64,000 nt of DNA from Bog-532 sp963833835 (GCA_963833835.1 CAWHZI010000007.1:558001-622000), one strand, 5' to 3'. Numbered from the stretch's first letter, positions 35,851 to 45,643 are shown. Numbers and translations: made by a program. The notes: generated by a model from the letters alone, not told the origin.

Positions 35851-37120
35851 GTGACTGTGCCCACCGAGATCGGCCCGGACGACACTGGCTGTCACATCCT
35901 GCACGTGGACATGGACGCGTTCTACGCCAGCGTGGAGATCCGGGACCGCCCGGAGCTGATGGGCAAGCCGGTCATCGTGGGCTCGCCGCAACGGGCGCAG
36001 CGTGGTGCTGTCCGCCTCCTACCAGGCCCGCACGTTCGGGGTCCGGTCGGCCATGCCGGGGGCCGTGGCCCGGCGGCTGTGCCCGCAGGCGATCTTCGTG
36101 CCGCCTCGCCGCGGGGCCTACAGCGAAGTGTCCAAGCAGGTCATGGCGGTGTTCCGGTCGGTCACCCCGGTGGTCGAGCCGCTGGCTCTGGACGAGGCCT
36201 TCCTGGACGTGTCCGGCGCCCTGCGGCGGCTCGGGTCCCCGGCCTGGATCGGCGCGGCCATCCGCCGCCAGATCGAGGCCGAGCAGGGGCTGACCTGCTC
36301 GGTGGGGGTGGCCCCGTCCAAGTTCATCGCCAAGATCGCCTCGGTGCGCTGCAAGCCGGACGGCCTGCTGGTGGTCCCGGCGGACGGCGTGCTCGGCTTC
36401 CTGCACCCGCTGCCGGTCTCGGCGTTGTGGGGAGTAGGGCAGCGCACCGGCGAGACGCTGGCCCGGCTGGGACTGAGCACGGTGGGCGACATCGCCCACG
36501 CCCCGCTGGCCACGCTGCAGCAGCACCTGGGGGCCGCGGTCGGTGCCCACCTGGCCGCGCTGGCCTGGGGCCGGGACAGCCGGGCGGTGACCCCGCACGC
36601 GCCGGACAAGAGCATCGGCGCCGAGGAGACCTTCGCCATCGACGTCACCGACCCGCAGGTGGCCCGGCGCGAGCTGCTCCGGCTGTCCGAGCGGACCGCC
36701 CGTGCGCTGCGCGAGGGCGGCTGGGCGGGCCGGACGGTGACGGTCAAGCTCCGGCTGGCCAGCTTCAACACCATCACCCGGTCCCGTACGCTGCCGGACC
36801 CGACCGATCTGACCCGGACCATCTACGAGACCGCGTGCGCCCTGTATGAGGGTTCCGGCCTGGACGGGGCGGCCCGGCTGCGGCTGATCGGGGTACGGAT
36901 GACCGGGCTGACCATCGCGTCGGACGCCACCACCCAGCTCACACTGGACGACAAGCCCACCGGCTGGCGGGAGGCCGAGCGGGCCATGGACCGGATCACC
37001 CAGCGTTTCGGGGCGGGCGCGGTCCGGCCCGCCGTGCTGGTCGACGGGGAGCGCGACCAGGGTCAGGGGCCCGGCCACCGGTCTAGCGGGTACCGTGAAA
37101 GCGGCCCGGACAGTGGGTAG
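35851..37120 (+). CDS. dinB: DNA polymerase IV, one frameshift
   Basis: A Y-family translesion polymerase. Catalytic residues are visible in HILHVDMDAFYASVEIRDRP (Asp) and PLALDEAFLDVSGAL (Asp-Glu). The little-finger domain includes SIGAEETFAIDVTD and TVTVKLRLASFNTITRS. Around 35985-36003 the frame must shift by one base: GKPVIVGSP is followed in the next frame by NGRSVVLSASYQARTFGVRS. This is a highly conserved stretch, so an indel error in GC-rich sequence is the likely cause. A real knockout of the gene is the alternative. Confidence 0.88.
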
Positions 37121-37268
37121 TCGTCGGTTTGACCCCGCTCGCGGGGCGACAAGGCGGGGACACCCTTCCACGCAATGCTCTGAGACTCGTATTCTGGAAG
37201 TGGATCCGGGGAGACTGGTGGCGGTCACCGTACCCCGATCCTGCGCGCAAGGTTCCATGGGAGGCGTC

Positions 37269-37703
37269 GTGCCGCTCTCTGAGCATGAACAGCGTCAGCT
37301 CGAGCAGATCGAGCAGGCGCTTTACAGCGAGGATCCAAAGTTTGTTCACGCGGTTCGCTCCAGCGACCCACGTGTTCATTACAAGCGACGGGCTGTCCAG
37401 GCCGTAGCCGGATTCGTGCTGGGTGTCGGGCTGCTGCTCGGCGGGGTCATTTCCCAGTACATCTGGGTGGGCGTCGCCGGATTCGTCGTCATGCTCGTTT
37501 GCAGCATGTGGGCGCTGACCAGCTACCGTCACATCAACGCGACGTCGGTCGCGGCCGGCTTCGGCCGTCCGCGCCGCTCCAAGCGGGCCCGGCGGCGTCA
37601 GCAACGCCAGCAGGGCAAGGCGGCCGGGATCCGGGTGGCCCAGCCGGGCATGATGGAACGCCTGGAGGAGCGCTGGCGGCGCCGTCAGGAAGGCGGCCTC
37701 TGA
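37269..37703 (+). CDS. DUF3040 membrane protein
   Basis: A 144-residue actinobacterial protein: PLSEHEQRQLEQIEQALYSE is the diagnostic DUF3040 start, followed by two hydrophobic helices (AVAGFVLGVGLLLGGVISQ and YIWVGVAGFVVMLVCSMW) and a very basic C-terminal tail (RRSKRARRRQQRQQGKA). The function is unknown; the gene is often found close to the dcw cluster. The GTG at 37269 gives the usual N-terminus. Confidence 0.88.
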   Translation: MPLSEHEQRQLEQIEQALYSEDPKFVHAVRSSDPRVHYKRRAVQAVAGFVLGVGLLLGGVISQYIWVGVAGFVVMLVCSMWALTSYRHINATSVAAGFGRPRRSKRARRRQQRQQGKAAGIRVAQPGMMERLEERWRRRQEGGL

Positions 37704-37756
37704 GCCGGGGGTCATACCCGGCCGCGGTGGCCGCGGCCGGGACCGGCCGCGGGTCG

Positions 37757-40348
37757 CTAACTCGCGTCGTCGAAGCCGGAGTACCCATTCCAGTGCGACC
37801 GGCCCGCTCGCCGGCCACCCGGCAGATGCCGCCCCACCTTCGACTGGGCCTGGGTGGCGGCCCCCGACAGGGCGACGGTCAGGTTCTGTAGCGGTACATA
37901 CGCGGACGCCGGGGTCAGCCGGGCGCGCCAGCGGGCCCGCCGGGTGGCGTTGGCGGCCAGGCCGCGCCGGATGAGTTCCAGGTCGGCCCGGGTGGGCGCG
38001 GTCCCGGGGGAGTCGGCGTAGCTGGCCCGTTCCTCGGCCAGCGCGACCCGGCCCAGGGCCTGCGCCGCGGGTGTGGCCAGGTGCGATTCGTCGGTGACCC
38101 GCAGGGCCACGGCCCGGGGTGACTCGCTCGGCCGCCGGGCCACATGGTAGTCGGCCAGCTCGTCCAGGGTCTCCCGCCAGGCGGCGTGGGCCCGGGCCAG
38201 GTCCCCGGCGTACGCGAGCCGCCGCTGGCGGACCAGGAACCGGCTGGCCGGCGGGGCAATGACCACCACCGCGAGCAGCGCCAGGAGCGCCAGGCCGATC
38301 GGCTCGAACGGGAAGCCAGAGCCATGCTTGGCCGTGGCCGTGCCGGCCCCGCCGATGCCGCCGTCAGCGAGCTTGCTCCCGCCGACCCCCGGCTTGGCGG
38401 TGCTGGAGCTACCCGAGCCCGCCGGGGTGGAGGTGCCCGCCGAGGCGGAGCCAGTGCCGTTGCTGGAGATCTGCGGGACCGTGTAGGTGGGCGGCACCGC
38501 GGTGCCCTGGCCGCCGCTGCCCGACGGGGTGGGCTCGAACCGCAGCCAGCCCAGGCCCTGGAAGTACAGCTCGGGCCAGGCGTGCGCATCGCTGGACCGC
38601 ACCTGGTAGGTGTCGGCCTGTCCGGTGGAGGTGCCGGGCGTGAAGCCCACCGCGACCCGGGACGGGATGCCGAGCAGCCGGGCCAGCACCGCCATCGCGA
38701 ACGCGAACTGCTGGCAGTACCCGCGCTTGGACACGGTGAGGAAGTCGGTCAGGCCGGCTGCGTCGGCCGGTTCGTTGACGTTCAGGCTGTAGTTGAACCC
38801 GCCGGTCTCGGTGAACCAGTTCTGCAGGGCCAGCGCCCGGGCGTACGGGGTGGTCGCGCTCTTGGTCACCTTCCGGGCCAGCGTGGTCAGCGACTTGAAC
38901 GGCGCCGGGACGGGCAGGAACTGGCTGGTGATGGCGGCGGGCGGGGTCCCGGTCCGGGCCAGCTGGCCGGCCGTGGGCTCCACGTCCTGGCTGGTGACCG
39001 TGTAGGACAGCCCGGACAGCGAGTTGTTGAACCCGAACACCATGCCGGTGCTGTCGTTGATGACCCAGTGCCCGGACACGTTGATCTTGGTGGGCGGATA
39101 CGGCACCGGCAGGAAGCTGACCGCCGAGTCGCCGGACGCGGTCGAGCTGAACGTGACGTGCGTGGTGTGGGTAGTCACGGTCGGCTTGGTCGCGCTGGTC
39201 AGGCCCTGGGCCTTGGGCAGCGTGCCGGCCGCTGGGGCGTTCGAGCCCAGGTGCGGGCTGAGCGTCCAGCGGGTGGTGGACAGGTTCCCCAGCACGTACA
39301 TCTGCAGGTACTGCGGCTCGGGATTGCTGGTGGTGTAGGTCAGCACCGATTCCGCGTCGCCCTCGCGCAGGTCCTGGGTCATCTGGGCCAGCGGGTCAGG
39401 GACCGAGGTGCTGCCTCCGGTGCCCAGCCCGTTGCCCGCGGGACCGAACACGTTGACGTGCGCGGGGAACATGCGGTTGACCCGCAGCCCCGGGATGAAC
39501 AGCGGCACGAACAGCGCGAGCACGATCGAGATCAAGCCGATCCGCCGTCCGGCCGCGGCCAGTGTGTTCACGTCGGCGGGCTTGACGGCGCCGGGGCCGC
39601 GGCGGCCCGTGACCGGCTGGCCGTAGCGGTCGGTCCGCCACAGGCCTACGGTCCGGCCCCAACGCCCGATCCGGTCCCGGCCGTCCGCGGCCAAGATCAC
39701 CAGGTACCCGATCGTGCCCAGGCAGAACACGAGGGCGGTGCCAAAGCCGCTGCGGTCCGCCGGGGTGGTGGACGGCACGATGAACAGGGCCAGCAGGGCC
39801 AGCCCGGCCAGGGCCGAACGGCGCAGCCGCGCGGCCAGCAGGTCGGCCGCGATCGCGGCCACCCCGATACCGGCGACGGCCAGCAGCAGCAGGCCGGGGG
39901 TCAGCGGTACCGGGGGTGAGAACCGGTCCGCGTCGGTCATGCCCCCGGTGGCCACCTGCCAGACGTGGCCGAGCGAGGTCGCGTTGGGCACGACCAGGAA
40001 CCACGACTGGTGCGGCGCGAACAGCACGTTCAGGTAGAGCAGCAGGCCGGCCAGCGCCGCGGTCACCGCCCCCACCGACGGGAGCACCGGCGACGGCCAG
40101 CGCCGGGTCAGCAGGCCGACCGCAGCGGCCACGGCCACCGCGCCCAGCCCAGCCCAGAACCACTCCAGGCCCACGAACAGCGCGTACAGCGCGGTGGAGG
40201 CGAGCAGCGTGCCGACCGCGGCCGCGATCGTGAGGCGGTAGTTCATGGTGGTGCGGCCCGGTCGCCGCGAGTCTCCCGCTCGCCCCGTGCCTCCCGCCGG
40301 CGGCAGGTCTCCCACTCGGTCCGGCGCCCGGGTTTCCGGCAGGCTCAT
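37757..40348 (-). CDS. Membrane transglutaminase-like protein (DUF3488/TgpA type)
   Basis: An 863-residue protein. The N-terminal third has about six membrane helices (DUF3488). An extracytoplasmic transglutaminase core follows, with the catalytic Cys in SKRGYCQQFAFAMAVLARLL and His in VRSSDAHAWPELYFQG. A Gly/Ser/Thr linker, one more helix (GLALLALLAVVVIAPPASRF) and a DUF4129-like C-terminal domain complete it. The gene is last in a MoxR-DUF58-TgpA operon. Such trios are widespread in actinobacteria next to mraZ and are thought to act at the cell envelope. Confidence 0.92.
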   Translation of the reverse strand: MSLPETRAPDRVGDLPPAGGTGRAGDSRRPGRTTMNYRLTIAAAVGTLLASTALYALFVGLEWFWAGLGAVAVAAAVGLLTRRWPSPVLPSVGAVTAALAGLLLYLNVLFAPHQSWFLVVPNATSLGHVWQVATGGMTDADRFSPPVPLTPGLLLLAVAGIGVAAIAADLLAARLRRSALAGLALLALFIVPSTTPADRSGFGTALVFCLGTIGYLVILAADGRDRIGRWGRTVGLWRTDRYGQPVTGRRGPGAVKPADVNTLAAAGRRIGLISIVLALFVPLFIPGLRVNRMFPAHVNVFGPAGNGLGTGGSTSVPDPLAQMTQDLREGDAESVLTYTTSNPEPQYLQMYVLGNLSTTRWTLSPHLGSNAPAAGTLPKAQGLTSATKPTVTTHTTHVTFSSTASGDSAVSFLPVPYPPTKINVSGHWVINDSTGMVFGFNNSLSGLSYTVTSQDVEPTAGQLARTGTPPAAITSQFLPVPAPFKSLTTLARKVTKSATTPYARALALQNWFTETGGFNYSLNVNEPADAAGLTDFLTVSKRGYCQQFAFAMAVLARLLGIPSRVAVGFTPGTSTGQADTYQVRSSDAHAWPELYFQGLGWLRFEPTPSGSGGQGTAVPPTYTVPQISSNGTGSASAGTSTPAGSGSSSTAKPGVGGSKLADGGIGGAGTATAKHGSGFPFEPIGLALLALLAVVVIAPPASRFLVRQRRLAYAGDLARAHAAWRETLDELADYHVARRPSESPRAVALRVTDESHLATPAAQALGRVALAEERASYADSPGTAPTRADLELIRRGLAANATRRARWRARLTPASAYVPLQNLTVALSGAATQAQSKVGRHLPGGRRAGRSHWNGYSGFDDAS

Positions 40349-41679
40349 GCGGATTCCTCACTCGGGGCGACGTTCAGCCGGGCCGTCGCGGGCGACGGGG
40401 CCTCGGTGCTGATGGGGCGGCGCAACGAGGCGCTGGACGGCGGGTGGTGCAGCTCCCGCCAGGCATCGGCCAGCGGCGTACTCCCGGTGGCCGTCACCAC
40501 CCGCCAGCCCGCGGCGACCAGGATGCTGGCCGCAGCCGATGGCGGTTCCCGGTCGCCGGTCCGGTCAGTGGTCCGGTCGGCGGCCCAGTGCGGGCCGTCC
40601 AGCAGCAGCGCCATGGCGGGGGAGGTGCCGTGGTGGCTGGCCGCGAGCAGCCGGGCCTGGGCCGCGGACAGCGCCCCGACGATCGCGATGACCTGACCCC
40701 GGTTGCTGGTCCGCAGCGCGGCCAGACCGCGGTTGAGGTCGGTGCCGCGTGAGGTACGGATCACGGCCAGCCGCTCCAGCAGCGACTCGGCGGCGGGCCC
40801 GGCCGGGGCGGCGTCGCCGGTCTCGGTGATCAGCCGGGTCTCGATGCCCTGGCCGACCAGGTGCACGCCGATGGAGGCCATCGCGTTCACCGCGTACTCG
40901 AAGGAGGAGTCCGGGCCGCTGCCCACGTGGGCCTTGCGCCGGGTGTCCAGCAGCAGCAGGGCCCGGTTGTGCCAGCGCTGCTCCTCGCGCCGGACCATCA
41001 GCTCGCCGTACCGCGCGGTGGACCGCCAGTGCACTCGCCGCAGCTCGTCTCCGTCCCGGTAGGCCCGGGGCGCGATGTCGTCATCACCGGCAGCCGCGAC
41101 CGTACGCAGGCCGCTCTCGCCGTCCCCGAGCCGGTTGCCGGCGATCGACACCCGCGGCAGCGCGGTGATCTGCGGCGTCACCACCAGCGTGCTCTTGGTC
41201 GCGAACGAGCGGCCGATGGCGGCCAGCCCGAAGGCGTCAGCCACCCGGACCTGCAGCGGGCCGATGGTGTACTTGCCTCGCTGATCCACCTCGACCTGGT
41301 GGCTCAGGTCGCGGCTGCCGCCCGGCTCGATGGACTCCAGCACGAACCGCGGCCGACTGCCCGGACCCACCATCGCCGCCGGGATCAGGTCTTCGGCCAG
41401 CAGCAGGCCGGTGCGCAGCCGGGACACGTTGGACAGCCGGACCCGGGCCTCGGCCGCCTGACCCGCCTGGATCCGGCGCGGCACCAGCTGCCGGGTGCAG
41501 GACAGCCGGTAACGGGCCCGGCTGGTGGTCAGCGCGGACAGCACCGGGAGGACCATCAGCAGCAAGCCGATGCGGAACAGGTCGGCCTCGCTGAAGATCA
41601 GGCCGACCACGGCCGTCACCGCGCCCACGGCCAGAAACGTCTTGCCCCGCTTGGTCAGGGCGTTCAGCAGTGCCCGCAT
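40345..41679 (-). CDS. DUF58 (vWA-like) protein
   Basis: A 444-residue protein with two N-terminal hydrophobic helices (AVGAVTAVVGLIFSEA and IGLLLMVLPVLSAL) and the DUF58 core (APRAYRDGDELRRVHWRSTA, then RYGELMVRREEQRWHNRALL). DUF58 is related to von Willebrand A domains and partners with MoxR AAA+ ATPases. Its stop overlaps the transglutaminase gene start by ATGA. Confidence 0.93.
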   Translation of the reverse strand: MRALLNALTKRGKTFLAVGAVTAVVGLIFSEADLFRIGLLLMVLPVLSALTTSRARYRLSCTRQLVPRRIQAGQAAEARVRLSNVSRLRTGLLLAEDLIPAAMVGPGSRPRFVLESIEPGGSRDLSHQVEVDQRGKYTIGPLQVRVADAFGLAAIGRSFATKSTLVVTPQITALPRVSIAGNRLGDGESGLRTVAAAGDDDIAPRAYRDGDELRRVHWRSTARYGELMVRREEQRWHNRALLLLDTRRKAHVGSGPDSSFEYAVNAMASIGVHLVGQGIETRLITETGDAAPAGPAAESLLERLAVIRTSRGTDLNRGLAALRTSNRGQVIAIVGALSAAQARLLAASHHGTSPAMALLLDGPHWAADRTTDRTGDREPPSAAASILVAAGWRVVTATGSTPLADAWRELHHPPSSASLRRPISTEAPSPATARLNVAPSEESA

Positions 41680-41731
41680 CTACGTCCTTCGTTCAATCGC
41701 TGGACCGGCCTGCGGCGGCACGCCGGGCCCG

Positions 41732-42709
41732 CTACCGCCGGGCCGGAAGCGGCAGGCGGGACACGATGCCGGCCAGCACCTGTTCGGGGAACTGCCCCGC
41801 GACCAGGGCCTCGGGCGTGGGGAGCAGCCGGTGCGCCAGCACCGGCACGGCCAGGGCCTGCACGTCGTCAGGGATCACGTAGTCGCGGCCGTCCAGGGCC
41901 GCCCAGGCGCGGCTGACCCGGAGCAGGTGCAGGGTCGCCCGGGGGGACGCGCCCAGGCGCAGGTCGTCATGCGAGCGGGTGGCGTTGACCAGGCTGATCA
42001 CGTACTGCTTGATCAGGTCGGAGACCGTCACCCCGCGCACCGCGGCGGCCAGGTCCCGGATGTCGGCGGCGTGCGCCACCGGCTTCACGTCATCCAGCGG
42101 CGATGCCGACCCGTGTGTCTCGATCATCTCCAGCTCGGCCGCGGCCGTCGGGTACCCGATCGAGATGCGGGCGGTGAACCGGTCCCGCTGGGCCTCGGGC
42201 AGCGGGTACGTGCCCTCCATCTCCACCGGGTTCTGGGTGGCGATGACCATGAACGGGGACTCCAGCGGGTAGGTGGTCCCGTCCACCGTGACCTGGCCCT
42301 CTTCCATGCTCTCCAGCAGCGCGGACTGGGTCTTGGGTGAGGCCCGGTTGATCTCGTCGCCGACCACGATGTTGGCGAACACCGGGCCCGGCTTGAACTC
42401 GAACTCCCGGCGCTCCTGGTTGTAGGCGCTGACCCCGGTGACGTCGCTGGGCAGCAGGTCCGGCGTGAACTGGATACGCCGCACCGAGCAGTCGATGGAC
42501 CTGGCCAGCGCCTTGGCCAGCATGGTCTTGCCGACGCCGGGGACGTCCTCGATCAGCAGGTGCCCGTCGGCCAGCAGCACGGCCAGCGTGAGCCGGACCG
42601 CGTTGGCCTTCCCGTCGATGACCGATTCGACCGACGCCCCGATGCGCCCGGCCACCCCAACCAGGTCCTCGAGTGTTCTGCCGGGCTCCCGCCCCGTCTC
42701 CACCACCAC
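41732..42709 (-). CDS. MoxR-family AAA+ ATPase
   Basis: A 325-residue AAA+ ATPase. Walker A is LIEDVPGVGKTMLAKALARS, Walker B is IVVGDEINRASPKTQSALLE, sensor 1 is FMVIATQNPVEMEGTYPLPE, and the arginine-finger region is AQRDRFTARISIGYP. MoxR proteins are thought to be chaperones that mature or insert cofactors into partner proteins, here probably the DUF58 product. First gene of the minus-strand operon; divergent from mraZ. Confidence 0.94.
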   Translation of the reverse strand: MVVETGREPGRTLEDLVGVAGRIGASVESVIDGKANAVRLTLAVLLADGHLLIEDVPGVGKTMLAKALARSIDCSVRRIQFTPDLLPSDVTGVSAYNQERREFEFKPGPVFANIVVGDEINRASPKTQSALLESMEEGQVTVDGTTYPLESPFMVIATQNPVEMEGTYPLPEAQRDRFTARISIGYPTAAAELEMIETHGSASPLDDVKPVAHAADIRDLAAAVRGVTVSDLIKQYVISLVNATRSHDDLRLGASPRATLHLLRVSRAWAALDGRDYVIPDDVQALAVPVLAHRLLPTPEALVAGQFPEQVLAGIVSRLPLPARR

Positions 42710-43211
42710 ATGGCCTCCTCATGGGCCGCGCAGGCCCCACCGGCGTGGTGCCGTGCCGGCCGCGGGCGGAAGTGTGCCTGACCACCGTAACGGCCTCATA
42801 ACGACAGTACGTCCTAGCCCTGTCGCGGCGCGACGCTTCGATGCCCCCAAGGCAGCGCTTCCGCGCACCTGAGAGGCGGTCTCAACACTAGATACGTAGC
42901 CGCGGCCCCAGTGGCTTGCCTTGCGGCTGGCCCAGTGGCTGGCCCGGGGGCTTGCTCGGGGGCTGGCCGGCGGCTGGCCCGGGCGGTGGTCCGGCGGCGG
43001 CTTCCCCTGCTGGGCCACCCAGCGCCCAGAAGCCCCACGTGGCCCCCATCTGCCCCCCACTTCGCCCCACCCTTGCTGAGCTGCGGTTTTGTGGGGCCAG
43101 AACCGCAAAACACGCCGGTTTCAGCGTTGACGGTGGGGGAATGTGGAGTACAGTGGAGCGCGGTGGGGCGATTAAGTCAGCGCTGCTCTCGAGCCAGGGG
43201 AGGTGGGTGCG
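42710..43211. other. 500-base divergent promoter region between moxR and mraZ
   Basis: No gene is seen. The left part should hold the moxR promoter. The middle (42910-42985) has imperfect repeats of GGCTGGCCC. An imperfect hairpin (GCGGTT/AACCGC, about 43083-43106) and the MraZ box array follow, then the mraZ ribosome-binding site AGGGGAGG at about 43196-43203. Open frames on both strands have no recognisable domains. Confidence 0.6.
43133..43168 (+). promoter_or_regulatory. MraZ operator: four 6-mers at 10-bp spacing
   Basis: GTGGGG (43133), GTGGAG (43143), GTGGAG (43153) and GTGGGG (43163) repeat with an exact 10-base period. MraZ binds tandem GTGGG-like boxes at one-helical-turn spacing in front of its own gene. 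A fifth GTGGGG at 43091 lies out of phase by two bases. The array ends about 45 bases before the mraZ start, so it should autoregulate the dcw operon. Confidence 0.85.
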
Positions 43212-43643
43212 GTGTTCCTCGGCACGCACACACCCCGGCTGGACGAGAAGGGGCGGCTGATCCTGCCCGCCAAGTACCGGGACGAGCTCGCTGAGGGGGT
43301 GGTGATCACGAAGGGTCAGGAGCGCTGCCTCTACGTGTGGCCGCTCGCTGAGTTCACCCGGGTCACCGAGGCCATGAGCGCCGCTCCGGTCACGGGCAAA
43401 GGACTGCGGGACTACAGCCGGGTGCTGTTCGCCAGTGCCTCGGACGAGGTTCCGGACAAGCAGGGCCGCATCACCGTGCCCCCGGCGCTGCGCAGCTACG
43501 CCGGCCTGGAGCGGGACTGCGTGGTCATCGGGGCCAACACCCGGATGGAGATCTGGGACGCGACCTCCTGGGAGACCTACCTGGCCAGCCAGGAGGAGTC
43601 GTTCTCGGACGCATCCGAGGAGGTGCTGCCCGGGATCTTGTGA
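43212..43643 (+). CDS. mraZ: Transcriptional regulator MraZ
   Basis: MraZ is a ring-forming DNA-binding protein that controls the dcw cluster. It has two AbrB-like halves: FLGTHTPRLDEKGRLILPAK and later EVPDKQGRITVPPALRSYAG. I chose the GTG at 43212 (VFLGTHT), eight bases after AGGGGAGG; the GTG at 43203 would add three residues and sit inside the ribosome-binding site. The 143-residue length is normal. Four MraZ boxes lie directly upstream. Confidence 0.96.
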   Translation: MFLGTHTPRLDEKGRLILPAKYRDELAEGVVITKGQERCLYVWPLAEFTRVTEAMSAAPVTGKGLRDYSRVLFASASDEVPDKQGRITVPPALRSYAGLERDCVVIGANTRMEIWDATSWETYLASQEESFSDASEEVLPGIL

Positions 43644-43857
43644 GGCCGGTGCCCGGCGGGGTCTCCACCCGCGCTGGGCCGCCGGCTGGCTGGCATCACT
43701 TCCCCGGTGCCAGGCGGCTGGTGGCCCGCGCGGCGCGGATGGAGTCCCGGCCAGGTAACCGGGGAGCCACAACACCGGCGCCATCGCAGAAGACAAATCG
43801 ACAAAACGACAAAGAGATACGCCAGCCGCGGCGACCAGGAGCGAGGGGGTGGTCTAC

Positions 43858-44814
43858 ATGGGCAAGGCATCCGGGCACGTGCCGGTGATGCTGGAGCAGG
43901 TGGCCGCGTTGCTCGGGCCCGCGCTGGCCGCGGACGGCGCGGTGCTGCTGGACGCGACCCTCGGCCGGGCCGGGCACACCCGGGCCCTGCTCGCGGCCTA
44001 CCCCGGGCTGATGGTGATCGGCGTCGACGCCGACACGACCGCGATCGAGGAGTCCCGGGCCGCGCTGGGCGCCGACGCCGGCCGGGTGACGCTGGTGCAT
44101 TCCTTCTACGACGAGATCCCGGCCATCGTGGCCGCGGCGGGCCTGGACAGCGTGCAAGGCATGCTGTTCGACCTCGGGGTCTCGTCCCCGCAGCTGGACG
44201 ACCCGGAGCGCGGCTTCGCCTATTCCTACGACGCGCCGCTGGACATGCGGATGGACCAGACGGCCGAGCTGACCGCGGAAGAGATCGTCAACCGCTACCC
44301 GGCCGCGGAGCTGGCCCGGGTGCTGCGGGACTACGGCGAGGAGCGGTTCGCCCGCCGGATCGCGGACGCGCTGGTTCGGGAACGCTCCCGGGCCCCGGTG
44401 ACCTCGACCGCCCGGCTGAGCGAGATCGTGCGGGACTCGATCCCGGCGGCGGCGCGCCGGACCGGTGGCCACCCGGCTAAGCGGACGTTCCAGGCGCTGC
44501 GGATCGAGGTGAACGGTGAGCTGGCCGTACTGGGGCGGGCCTTGCCCGCCGCACTCGACCTGCTCTCGCTGGGCGGGCGCATTGCCGTACTGGCCTACCA
44601 CTCGCTGGAGGACCGCGTGGTCAAGCGGGCGCTGGCCGCGGCGGCGGCCGACACCACCCCGCCCGGCCTGCCGGTGCCCCTGCCGGAGCGCAAACCGCAG
44701 TTCCGCCTGCTGACCAGGGGCGCGATGCGCCCGACCCCGGAAGAGCTGACCGCGAATCCCCGGGCCGCTTCCGCGCGGCTCCGAGGCGCGGAACGAATCC
44801 GCAAGGCTGCCTGA
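43858..44814 (+). CDS. rsmH: 16S rRNA (cytosine1402-N4)-methyltransferase
   Basis: RsmH (MraW) methylates C1402 of 16S rRNA. Motifs: SGHVPVMLEQVAALLGP, LLDATLGRAGHTRALLAAYP (SAM loop; the usual form is DGTxGxGGH, so ATLGRAGH differs at two positions), GVDADTTAIEESRAAL, LFDLGVSSPQLDDPERGFAY and VLAYHSLEDRVVKRALA. The length of 318 residues is usual. ATG 43858 is taken; the 214 bases before it are non-coding and AT-rich near 43790-43820. Confidence 0.95.
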   Translation: MGKASGHVPVMLEQVAALLGPALAADGAVLLDATLGRAGHTRALLAAYPGLMVIGVDADTTAIEESRAALGADAGRVTLVHSFYDEIPAIVAAAGLDSVQGMLFDLGVSSPQLDDPERGFAYSYDAPLDMRMDQTAELTAEEIVNRYPAAELARVLRDYGEERFARRIADALVRERSRAPVTSTARLSEIVRDSIPAAARRTGGHPAKRTFQALRIEVNGELAVLGRALPAALDLLSLGGRIAVLAYHSLEDRVVKRALAAAAADTTPPGLPVPLPERKPQFRLLTRGAMRPTPEELTANPRAASARLRGAERIRKAA

Positions 44815-44821
44815 AGGGCGG

Positions 44822-45643
44822 ATGGACATGGCTACCCGACTAACCGGCACTCCGTCCCCGCCGCGTGCGCGGGGTTACCGTGACGGCGGCCAGCCCGGTC
44901 CCCGCGTCCAGGCCGGGACGCGGGCCCAAAGCGGGACGCGAGCCCAGCCCAGCGGCCGAGCCCAGCCCAGCGGCCGAGCCCAGCCGGGCCCGCGGACTCC
45001 GGCCGACCGGCGGGTGCCAGCCGCCCGGGCCCAGGATCTTCGGCAGGGCCAGGATCTTCGGCAGACACCTGGCCTTCGGCAGACACCGGGCGGTCCCGGT
45101 ACCCGGGCCCGGCCCACGCCGAGACCACCCGCGCCGCGGGTGGGCAGGCCCCAGGCGGCCACCCAGACGGCTGCCCCACCCCGGACCGCGCCCAGGACGG
45201 TCCCCCCGCCGCGGCCGGTGGCTCCGGCCCGCCCCAAGCTCCCGCCACGTCCTGCGTCCCCGCCACGTCCTGCGTCCCCGCCGCGGCCCAGCGCCGCGCA
45301 GCGCAGCGCCCGCAGGCGCCGGATGCCGTTCCTGCTCCTGGTGGTGGGCATGCTGGCCGGAGCGCTGGTCTGCATCCTGGTCATCAGCACCACGCTGGCG
45401 GCCGGGTCTTTCCGTATCCCCACCCTGGAGAAAGAAAACGCCGCCCTGGCCAAGCAGCAGCAGCTACTGCAGCAGCAGGTGTCGCAGGACCAGGCGCCGA
45501 GCGTGATCGCCCAGCGGGCCGAACAACTCGGCATGAAGCCGGTGCAGCAGCTGGAGTTCCTCAACATCAAGACGGGCAAGGTCTCCAGCAACGCGGCCAC
45601 CGGCGCGACGGCACAGATCAACGTCCCCGGTTATACCCCGTGA
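44822..45643 (+). CDS. ftsL: Cell-division protein FtsL-like, with long repetitive N-terminus
   Basis: FtsL is a small bitopic divisome protein that forms a coiled coil with its partner (DivIC/FtsB) and activates FtsW-FtsI. Here one membrane helix (MPFLLLVVGMLAGALVCILV, about residues 168-187) is followed by a short coiled coil (LEKENAALAKQQQLLQQQVS). Before it lies a cytoplasmic N-terminus of about 165 residues rich in Arg/Pro/Gln/Ala with internal repeats (AQPSGR, DLRQ, RPASPP). The position between rsmH and ftsI is canonical. Its stop overlaps the ftsI GTG (GTGA). FtsL proteins are usually about 100-200 residues, so 273 is long. Confidence 0.87.
   Translation: MDMATRLTGTPSPPRARGYRDGGQPGPRVQAGTRAQSGTRAQPSGRAQPSGRAQPGPRTPADRRVPAARAQDLRQGQDLRQTPGLRQTPGGPGTRARPTPRPPAPRVGRPQAATQTAAPPRTAPRTVPPPRPVAPARPKLPPRPASPPRPASPPRPSAAQRSARRRRMPFLLLVVGMLAGALVCILVISTTLAAGSFRIPTLEKENAALAKQQQLLQQQVSQDQAPSVIAQRAEQLGMKPVQQLEFLNIKTGKVSSNAATGATAQINVPGYTP

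Noticed and set aside
40861..41916. Plus-strand frames opposite the DUF58 and moxR genes
   Set aside because: Antisense shadows with no family features; the minus-strand products have complete motifs.
42911..43294. Open frames over the moxR-mraZ spacer
   Set aside because: They cross the MraZ operator and consist of Gly/Ala/Arg/Pro from GGCTGGCCC repeats.
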